From Rubrivivax sp. (lineage in GTDB: Bacteria > Pseudomonadota > Gammaproteobacteria > Burkholderiales > Burkholderiaceae_C), in NCBI GenBank assembly GCA_027483705.1, contig JAIXTY010000325.1, positions 1-32,043 on the forward strand: DNA of 32,043 nucleotides, read 5' to 3'. The translations under genes were made by a program, and so were the position numbers. Positions 1 through 5,717 of the stretch are shown one piece after another. Positions within the stretch are counted from its first letter, which is position 1; each line of letters starts with the position of its first letter. The notes under the pieces are model-generated. The model saw only the letters and a program-made list of their open reading frames with translations. It ran no database searches and had not been told where the DNA came from.

Positions 1-150
1 GAGGGTCTGACGCGCACGCTGTACCGCGTGCCGACGCGTGGCCTGGCCAGTGCGGGCGGTGGCGGCGGTGGCGGTGGCGGTGGCGGTGGCGTTGACGGTG
101 CCGGCGCGACCGACGCCGCGCGCAGCGGGGCTGCGACAATCCGGCGATGA
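1..150 (+). CDS. 3' end of an unidentified reading frame (partial)
   Basis: The first frame of the window is open from base 1 to a TGA at 148-150, which overlaps the proA ATG (ATGA). It would encode about 49 residues starting [19 protein letters not shown], then twelve glycines, then a short Ala/Arg-rich tail. The overlap with proA suggests a translated upstream gene. In many betaproteobacteria the gene before proA is holA, but I do not recognise HolA features here. The polyglycine run could equally be non-coding repeat DNA. Without more upstream sequence I cannot name it. Confidence 0.3.
   Translation, partial: EGLTRTLYRVPTRGLASAGGGGGGGGGGGGVDGAGATDAARSGAATIRR
55..90 (+). repeat. GGC/GGT short tandem repeat
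   Basis: Twelve consecutive GGC or GGT triplets, mostly as a GGTGGC hexamer, would read as polyglycine in the frame that ends at proA. Runs like this can vary in length by replication slippage. Confidence 0.6.
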
Positions 151-1436
151 CCCCGAACAACGCTGCCGACACCGACATCGCGGCGCTGATGGCCGCCCTC
201 GGTGCGGCGGCCCGCGCGGCCGCCACGCGCATGGCTGCCGCGCCCACCGCGGCCAAGGACGCGGCCCTTCGCGCGCTGGCGCGCCGCCTGCGCGAGGCCG
301 CAGCGCCACTGGCCGAGGCCAACGAGCTCGACCTCGCCGCCGCGCGCCGGGCCGGCCTGGCCGAGCCGATGGTCGACCGCCTCAAGCTGACGCCCGCCGT
401 CATCGCCACCGTGGCCGAGGGCTGCGAGCAGATCGCCGGGATGCCGGATCCGGTGGGCGAGATCACCGGCGTCAAGCGCCGCCCCAGCGGCATCAGCGTC
501 GGCCAGATGCGCGTGCCGCTGGGCGTGTTCGGCATGGTCTACGAGAGCCGCCCGAACGTCACGATCGAGGCCGCCAGCCTGGCGATCAAGAGCGGCAACG
601 CCGCTATCCTGCGCGGCGGCTCCGAGGCCATCCACAGCAACCGCGCGCTGGCCGCATTGGTGCGCGAGTCGCTCGCCGAAGCCGGCCTGCCCGAAGACGC
701 CGTGCAGCTGGTGCCCACCACCGACCGCGCCGCCGTGGGCGCGCTGATCGCGATGCCGCAGTTCGTGGACGTGATCATCCCGCGCGGCGGCAAGGGCCTC
801 ATCGAGCGCATCAGCGCCGAGGCGCGCGTGCCCGTCATCAAGCACCTCGACGGCAACTGCCACGTCTATGTCGATGCCGAGGTCGAGCTCGAGCTGGCGC
901 TCAAGGTCACCGACAACGCTAAGACGCAGAAGTACAGCCCCTGCAATGCTGCCGAGAGCCTGCTCGTGCATGCGGCGCAGGCAGCCTCCTTTCTGCCGCG
1001 CATTGGCGCGGTGTTCGCCGCCAAGGGCGTGGAGATGCGCTGCTGCCCCCGCGCCGCGGCGCTGCTGGCCGGCCTGCCGAAGGTGGTGCCGGCCACCGAG
1101 GCCGACTGGGCCACCGAATACCTGGCGCCCATCATCAGCATCAAGGTGGTCGACTCGCTCGACGAGGCCATCGCGCACGTCAACCACTTCGGCAGCCACC
1201 ACACCGACGCCATCCTCACCACGAACCACCCGAACGCGATGCGCTTCCTGCGCGAGGTGGATTCGGCCAGCGTGATGGTCAACGCCAGCACGCGCTTCGC
1301 GGATGGCTTCGAGTACGGGCTGGGCGCCGAGATCGGCATCAGCACCGACAAGTTCCACGCCCGCGGGCCGGTGGGCCTGGAGGGCCTGACCTCGATGAAG
1401 TGGGTGGTGCTGGGCCAGGGCGAAGTGCGCCGCTGA
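147..1436 (+). CDS. proA: Gamma-glutamyl phosphate reductase
   Basis: ProA reduces gamma-glutamyl phosphate with NADPH to glutamate semialdehyde, the second step of cytoplasmic proline synthesis. The 429-residue product has the usual family length and covers the whole aldehyde-dehydrogenase-like fold. Visible signatures include the N-terminal helical region, [17 protein letters not shown], the [16 protein letters not shown] stretch near residues 150-165, [21 protein letters not shown], and the catalytic cysteine in [11 protein letters not shown] at about residue 266. The C-terminal half has FGSHHTDAI and [24 protein letters not shown]. The ATG overlaps the stop of the preceding frame. No strong Shine-Dalgarno sequence is visible, so translational coupling is likely. 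A LemA-like gene follows after 6 bases and is probably co-transcribed. Confidence 0.96.
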   Translation: MTPNNAADTDIAALMAALGAAARAAATRMAAAPTAAKDAALRALARRLREAAAPLAEANELDLAAARRAGLAEPMVDRLKLTPAVIATVAEGCEQIAGMPDPVGEITGVKRRPSGISVGQMRVPLGVFGMVYESRPNVTIEAASLAIKSGNAAILRGGSEAIHSNRALAALVRESLAEAGLPEDAVQLVPTTDRAAVGALIAMPQFVDVIIPRGGKGLIERISAEARVPVIKHLDGNCHVYVDAEVELELALKVTDNAKTQKYSPCNAAESLLVHAAQAASFLPRIGAVFAAKGVEMRCCPRAAALLAGLPKVVPATEADWATEYLAPIISIKVVDSLDEAIAHVNHFGSHHTDAILTTNHPNAMRFLREVDSASVMVNASTRFADGFEYGLGAEIGISTDKFHARGPVGLEGLTSMKWVVLGQGEVRR

Positions 1437-1442
1437 GGCCAC

Positions 1443-1979
1443 ATGGACTGGCTGGCGCTGGCGGCGCTCGCGCTGCTGATGTTCTGGGTGGTGGGCGCCT
1501 ACAACCGGCTGGTCGGGCTGCGCAACGAGATCACCGCCGCGTGGCAGCGGCTGGCCGAGGCGCTGCAGCCGCGCGACGCGGCCGTGGAGCCGCTGGTGGC
1601 GCTGCTGCGCGCGCCGATGGCCGCCGAGCAGGGCGCGCTCGACGCCTTCCTGGGCGCCGCGGCGCAGGCGCGGCAGGGCGCCGCGGCCCTGGGCGCGCGG
1701 CCGCTCGACACCACGCTGGCCCGCCAGTGGGTGGCCGCCGAGGCGGCCCTGGCGCGTGCCGCCACGCGCCTGCTGGCCTTGCTGGAGCACCAGCCCGAGC
1801 TGCGCGCCGACGCCGGCGTGGCGCCGCTGCTGGCCGCTTGGACGGAGTCGCAGCCGCGCCTGGCCTATGCGCGGCAGCGCTTCAACGAGGCCGCCGAGGC
1901 GCACGACGCGGCCATCGCGCTGTTCCCGACGACGCTGATCGCGCGCGCCTTCCGGCTGGCGGCGGTCGGCCGCGTGTGA
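1443..1979 (+). CDS. LemA-like membrane-anchored protein
   Basis: The 178-residue product starts with one hydrophobic segment (about residues 2-20) followed by YNRLVGLRNEITAAWQRL. It ends with ARQRFNEAAEAHDAAIALFPTTLIARAFRL. These are the two ends that LemA-family proteins conserve: an N-terminal anchor, a YNxLV...AW helix, and a C-terminal ARxxYN...FP..LIA helix. The usual RRxDLIPNLV stretch after the first helix is degenerate here (QPRDAAVEPLVALLR), so this is a divergent member. The family role is poorly defined. The protein is expected to be membrane-anchored, with a helical bundle whose orientation cannot be read from the sequence. It lies 6 bases after proA and probably shares its transcript. 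Confidence 0.72.
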   Translation: MDWLALAALALLMFWVVGAYNRLVGLRNEITAAWQRLAEALQPRDAAVEPLVALLRAPMAAEQGALDAFLGAAAQARQGAAALGARPLDTTLARQWVAAEAALARAATRLLALLEHQPELRADAGVAPLLAAWTESQPRLAYARQRFNEAAEAHDAAIALFPTTLIARAFRLAAVGRV

Positions 1980-1998
1980 ATCGCCGCCGACGAAGGCG

Positions 1999-2388
1999 TC
2001 AGCCGCGGCCCGCGGAGGTCAGCGGCGTCAGGCGTTCGGAGGCCGGCAGCTCGACGCTGCCGTCGAACTCGGTGGCGATCTGCGTGCACACCGCGCGGCA
2101 CAGCGTGGCTGCGCGCTCGCTGCCGATGCGGTAGTAGATCTGCGTCGCGTCGCGCCGGCGCACCAGCACGCCGGCGCGGTGCAGCGTGGCCAGGTGCTGG
2201 CTCATGTTGGGCTGCGTGGTGTCGATCTCGGCCAGCAGCTGCGAGACGTTCTTCTCCTGGCTGCACAGCGCGCTGATGATCTTCAGGCGGATCGGCGTCG
2301 ACAGCAGCCGGAACAGCTCGGCGGCGGAGTCGAACACGACATCGGATTCGTCGGCGGCGGGGTTCGGGGCGGGATCGGGGCTCATCAT
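1999..2388 (-). CDS. ArsR-family winged-helix repressor, possible sulfide sensor
   Basis: This is a 129-residue ArsR-family regulator. The fold is clear: LFRLLSTPIRLKIISAL, then the recognition region VSQLLAEIDTTQPNMSQHLATLHRAGVL, then a beta wing RRRDATQIYYRIG. Cysteines are C42 in the SALCSQEKNV helix and C97 and C101 in the last helix. Sulfide- and persulfide-responsive relatives (BigR, SqrR) use one cysteine at about position 41-42 and one in the last helix, so a similar sensor is plausible, though the spacing of the second cysteine is not an exact match. It is the last gene of a three-gene minus-strand operon (ATGA overlap with the thioredoxin gene). It faces a sulfide dehydrogenase pair, which fits autoregulation of this locus. 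Start: two adjacent ATGs (2388 or 2385). Confidence 0.85.
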   Translation of the reverse strand: MMSPDPAPNPAADESDVVFDSAAELFRLLSTPIRLKIISALCSQEKNVSQLLAEIDTTQPNMSQHLATLHRAGVLVRRRDATQIYYRIGSERAATLCRAVCTQIATEFDGSVELPASERLTPLTSAGRG

Positions 2389-2912
2389 CGGGCGAGGTCC
2401 AGCAGTTCCATCACGTCTTCCTCGAACATCTCGCCGGGCAACAGCTGCACCAGGCGGCCGTCGCGGCCGATCACGGCCGTCTGCGGGATCAGGTTGCGCG
2501 GCGCCAGCGCGGCGGCCATCGGCGCCGTGTCGAGCGTGATGTCGAAGCTGTAGCCCTGCGACTGCGCGTAGCGCCGCACCAGCGCGGCATCGCGTTCGCG
2601 CGCCACGCCCAGCACCGCCAGCGGCGCGCCGGCGGCGCGCACGGCGCGCTGCAGCTTCTCGACGTGCTGGTTGTGGCGGCGGCAGAAGGGGCAGGTCGTG
2701 GACCAGAACACCACCACGCCCACGCGGCCGGCCCAGTGGTCGGCGCCGACGCGGCGGCCGTCGAGCAGCGCCACCTCGGGCCAGGCCACCAGCTCGCCCT
2801 TGGCCGCCGGCCTCTGCGCGGCGGCCGCGCGCGCACGCGGCACCAGCCCGGCCGCGGCCAAGCCCAGCGCGGCCAGCACGGGGCGGCGGGCGATCCTGGC
2901 AGCGGGTGTCAT
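2385..2912 (-). CDS. TlpA/SoxW-like exported thioredoxin-fold protein
   Basis: The 175-residue product has an N-terminal export signal (ARIARRPVLAALGLAAAGLVPRARA, with an arginine pair followed by a hydrophobic stretch) and then one thioredoxin domain. The redox motif is CPFC (C74, C77) in FWSTTCPFCRRHN, and the conserved cis-proline region appears as NLIPQTAVIGRDGRLV. Such proteins reduce or exchange disulfides in the periplasm. In sulfur-oxidation loci SoxW-like members are thought to keep Sox or related proteins reduced. The start ATG overlaps the TGA of the hydrolase gene upstream, and its own stop overlaps the ArsR start, so the three genes are translated as a coupled operon. Assignment to SoxW specifically is inferred from context; other TlpA/ResA members are possible. 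Confidence 0.82.
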   Translation of the reverse strand: MTPAARIARRPVLAALGLAAAGLVPRARAAAAQRPAAKGELVAWPEVALLDGRRVGADHWAGRVGVVVFWSTTCPFCRRHNQHVEKLQRAVRAAGAPLAVLGVARERDAALVRRYAQSQGYSFDITLDTAPMAAALAPRNLIPQTAVIGRDGRLVQLLPGEMFEEDVMELLDLAR

Positions 2913-3907
2913 GGCGGGTTGCGTTCCATCAGCAGGTAGGTGTTGTACGCGTTGATGCGATTCGCTGCACGGAACAGCGGCAAGCGCTCGAAGCGCGACC
3001 AGTCGGCGCGGGCGTAGGCCTCGTCGAAGGGCTCCATGTTGCGCGCCGCCTCGCCCATGGTGGCGCGCAGGTGCTGGAGGTAGTCGCGCGTGAGCTGCAG
3101 GTCGTCCACGGCCTGCGTCGAGGCCGGGCCGTGGCCGGGCACGATGGTCGTGGGCTTCATCGCCAGCAGGCGGTCGAGCGCCTGCACCCAGCGCCCGCTG
3201 TCGGCCTGGCCGACGAAGGGGATGCGGCCGCGGAACACCAGGTCGCCCGCGAACAGCACGCCGCGGCCCGGCATCGCCACCACCAGGTCTTCCGGCGTGT
3301 GCGCGGGTCCCGCAGGCTGCACGACGAAGTCGACGCCGCCCAGCGTGAAGCGGTAGGGCGCGCTGATCCAACGGTCGGCCGCCACCAGGCGCGTGGCCTC
3401 GTCGATCCACGGCGCCAGTTCCTCGCGGCTGGCCTTCAGGCGCAGCGCCGCGGTGTCGCTGGTCAGGTACAGGCGCCCGGCCTCGTGGGCGATGAGCTCG
3501 ACGCCGCGGTCCTTGAACACCTGCAGGCCGTAGATGTGGTCGGCGTGGTAGTGGGTGACGACCAGCACCTTCACCGGCTGCGGCGTGATGCGCGCGATGG
3601 CCGCGAGCAGCTCGCGCGCCAGCGCCGGCGAGCCCAGCGCGTCGACCACCACCACGCCCGCGGGCGTGACCACGAAGCCGGCGTTGCTGATGAAGTTGCG
3701 GTTGGCCGGGCTGCCCAGCGCCGACTCGCCCTGCACCATCCACACATCCGGCGCCACGGGCTGAGGTTGCAGGGCCGGCTGCACGGCCGGCTGCGCGAAC
3801 ACGGCGCCGGCCAGCAGCAGCAGCGCACCGCACGACAGCCGGTCGGTGGCACGCCGCACCCGGGTTTTCTCGCGCCTGCGGCCGAAGCTGGACCCGTACA
3901 TTCGCAT
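2909..3907 (-). CDS. Exported metallo-beta-lactamase-fold hydrolase, SoxH-like
   Basis: The 332-residue protein has a signal sequence (about residues 18-38, LSCGALLLLAGAVFA) and an MBL-fold domain. The metal-binding motif HYHADH is at residues 119-124. A further histidine lies in GPAHTPEDL, the bridging aspartate in LFAGDLVF and the last histidine in VPGHGP, so the di-metal site looks complete. The C-terminal part, after about residue 260, is helical. SoxH and quinoprotein-linked MBL hydrolases share this architecture. The substrate is unknown; thiol-bound sulfur compounds are a guess based on the neighbouring thioredoxin, cytochrome c and FccB-like genes. It is the first gene of the minus-strand operon, and no Shine-Dalgarno sequence precedes its ATG. 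Confidence 0.83.
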   Translation of the reverse strand: MRMYGSSFGRRREKTRVRRATDRLSCGALLLLAGAVFAQPAVQPALQPQPVAPDVWMVQGESALGSPANRNFISNAGFVVTPAGVVVVDALGSPALARELLAAIARITPQPVKVLVVTHYHADHIYGLQVFKDRGVELIAHEAGRLYLTSDTAALRLKASREELAPWIDEATRLVAADRWISAPYRFTLGGVDFVVQPAGPAHTPEDLVVAMPGRGVLFAGDLVFRGRIPFVGQADSGRWVQALDRLLAMKPTTIVPGHGPASTQAVDDLQLTRDYLQHLRATMGEAARNMEPFDEAYARADWSRFERLPLFRAANRINAYNTYLLMERNPP

Positions 3908-3913
3908 GGACCG

Positions 3914-3944
3914 ATATTAGAGGCGCCGCGTCGGCGGCTGGCAA
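3914..3944 (-). promoter_or_regulatory. Candidate promoter of the hydrolase-thioredoxin-arsR operon
   Basis: Reading the minus strand, TTGCCA (3944-3939) and TAATAT (3919-3914) are separated by 19 bases. The TAATAT box ends 7 bases before the A of the hydrolase ATG at 3907, so transcription could start at or next to the start codon. The spacer is longer than ideal. This AT-rich patch stands out in the GC-rich divergent region 3908-4052 and is a reasonable place for the ArsR repressor to bind. Confidence 0.35.
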
Positions 3945-4052
3945 GCCGATTCGAACGTGAGGCGACCCCTAAGCCCCGGCGCTCGCCGGCGCGACCACAA
4001 TGCGGCCGTGCCGGTGCAGCCGGCGCCTGACGTTGCCCGAGGAGACACCGAC

Positions 4053-4385
4053 GTGAACCGAATCCAAGCCGTGGTGGCCGCCGCCGCCACCGTCACCGCC
4101 CTGTGCGCGCCCTGGGCCGCGCAGGCCCAGGCCACCGCGCCCGACATGGTGCTGGCCCGCAACCTGGGCGCCACCTGCGCCAACTGCCACGGCACCAACG
4201 GCAACGCCCGCGGCGACATGAAGTCGCTGGCCGGCATGCCCGCCGACAAGCTGATCGCCATGCTGGCCGACTACCGCGCCGGCAACCAGCCCGCGACCAT
4301 CATGCACCAGATCGTCAAGGGCTACACCGAAGACCAGATCAGGCTGATCGCCGCGCACTTTGCGGCGCAGAAGCCGGCCAAGTGA
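4053..4385 (+). CDS. Small class I cytochrome c, probable FccA-like partner
   Basis: The product is about 110 residues: a signal peptide (VVAAAATVTALCAPWAAQAQA) followed by a single haem-c domain with CANCHG (C42, C45, H46). A C-terminal helix, YTEDQIRLIAAHFAAQK, is typical of small c553-type cytochromes. Methionines in the TIMHQIVKGYT region could supply the distal haem ligand. I chose the GTG at 4053 because GAGGAGA lies at 4039-4045, 7 bases upstream, and the signal peptide begins there; an in-frame ATG at 3957 would add an arginine-rich leader. It sits 14 bases before the FccB-like gene, so it is the natural electron acceptor of that flavoprotein. Classic FccA of purple sulfur bacteria is a dihaem protein; this one has a single haem motif. 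Confidence 0.85.
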   Translation: MNRIQAVVAAAATVTALCAPWAAQAQATAPDMVLARNLGATCANCHGTNGNARGDMKSLAGMPADKLIAMLADYRAGNQPATIMHQIVKGYTEDQIRLIAAHFAAQKPAK

Positions 4386-4399
4386 AGAGGGCGCACACC

Positions 4400-5707
4400 A
4401 TGACCATGGCACACGACATCTCCCGCCGCCGCCTGCTGGGCGCCGGCGCCGCGCTCTCCGGCATCGCCACGCTGGGCCTGGCGGGCTGCGCCACCACCGG
4501 TGGGCCGTCGATCGGCCGTGTCGTCGTCGTCGGCGGCGGCTTCGGCGGCAGCACCGCGGCGCGCTACCTCAAGATGTGGGGCGGCAACATCGACGTCACG
4601 CTGGTGGAGCGCAACGCGCAGTTCGTCTCCTGCCCGATCAGCAACTACGTCATCGGCGGCCATGCCGGCATCGACCGCATCACGCGCGGCTTCGACGGCC
4701 TGAAGGCGATGGGCGTGAAGGTGGTGCAGGGCGAGGTCACGACCATCGATGCGGCGGCCAAGAAGATCCGCCTCAAGGACGGCAGCGAGCTCGCCTACGA
4801 CCGCCTGGTGCTGAGCCCGGGCATCGGCTTCATGAACGACCAGATCGGCGGCCTGCAGGCGCAGCTCGACAGCGGCCGCGTGCTGCACAGCTGGCAGGCC
4901 GGGCCGCAGACCGTGGCGCTGCGCGCGCAGCTTGAGGCCATGCCCGACGGCGGCGTGTTCGCGATGACCATCCCGAAGGTGCCCTACCGTTGCCCGCCCG
5001 GGCCCTACGAGCGCGCCTGCATGGTGGCCAGCTACCTGAAGCAGGCCAAGCCGAAGAGCAAGGTGCTGGTGCTCGATGCCAACCCCGAGGTGCAGAGCAA
5101 GAAGGCCCTCTTCGAGCGCGCCTTCAAGCAGCACTACGAGGGCATCCTCGAGTACCGCGCCAACAACGAGGTCAAGGAAGTCTCGCTGCAGGGCAATCAG
5201 CTCGTGGCCAAGCTGGAGTTCGATGACGTCAAGGCCGACGTGCTGAACGTGATCCCGCCGCAGCGCGCCGGCGACCTGGCGCGCAACACCGCGGGCCTGG
5301 TGAACATGAACAACCGCTGGGTCGGCGTGAACTGGCAGACGATGGAAAGCACGGCCGTGCCGGGCGTGCACGTGCTGGGCGACGCAACCTTCAGCGCGCC
5401 GGCCATGCCCAAGAGCGGCCACATGGCCAACCAGCACGCCAAGGTGGCGGCGGCGGCCATCATCCAGCTGCTCAAGAGCGAGGCCGTCAGCGCCACGCCG
5501 GTGGTGATGAACACCTGCTACAGCTTCGTCACCAAGACGGATGTGGTGCACGTGGCCAGCGTCCACCAGTACGACGCCGCCGACAAGACCTTCAAAACCG
5601 TGCCGGGCTCGGGCGGCGTCAGTGCGGCGGCCAACCAGATCGAGGGCCGCTACGCGCTGAGCTGGGCCGACAACATCTGGGCCGACATGCTGGCGCTGCC
5701 GGCGTAA
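4400..5707 (+). CDS. fccB: FccB-type sulfide dehydrogenase flavoprotein (FAD/FCSD family)
   Basis: This 435-residue protein belongs to the flavocytochrome c sulfide dehydrogenase family, which oxidises sulfide in the periplasm and passes electrons to cytochrome c. Seen: a twin-arginine signal (SRRRLLG, residues 8-14), an FAD-binding VVVVGGGFGG (41-50), SCPISN with C78 at the position where FccB links FAD covalently, YRCPPGPYERA with C198 at the first redox cysteine, NVIPPQRAG, HVLGDATFSAPAMPKSGH, and the C-terminal FCSD domain with VPGSGGV. The position of the second redox cysteine (GWCPV in classical FccB) reads RWVGV, with V308. The signal also ends in LAGC (C30), a possible lipobox. These points suggest a family member with altered chemistry or location, so the substrate is inferred, not certain. 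Confidence 0.82.
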   Translation: MTMAHDISRRRLLGAGAALSGIATLGLAGCATTGGPSIGRVVVVGGGFGGSTAARYLKMWGGNIDVTLVERNAQFVSCPISNYVIGGHAGIDRITRGFDGLKAMGVKVVQGEVTTIDAAAKKIRLKDGSELAYDRLVLSPGIGFMNDQIGGLQAQLDSGRVLHSWQAGPQTVALRAQLEAMPDGGVFAMTIPKVPYRCPPGPYERACMVASYLKQAKPKSKVLVLDANPEVQSKKALFERAFKQHYEGILEYRANNEVKEVSLQGNQLVAKLEFDDVKADVLNVIPPQRAGDLARNTAGLVNMNNRWVGVNWQTMESTAVPGVHVLGDATFSAPAMPKSGHMANQHAKVAAAAIIQLLKSEAVSATPVVMNTCYSFVTKTDVVHVASVHQYDAADKTFKTVPGSGGVSAAANQIEGRYALSWADNIWADMLALPA

Positions 5708-5717
5708 CCGCGCCGTA

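Noticed and set aside
55-90. Possible CRISPR-like or minisatellite repeat
   Set aside because: It is only a GGC/GGT triplet run without spacers; no CRISPR array or cas gene is present in the window.
1443-1979. Truncated or frameshifted LemA gene
   Set aside because: Both ends of the family are present and the length is close to usual; the middle motif is divergent rather than missing.
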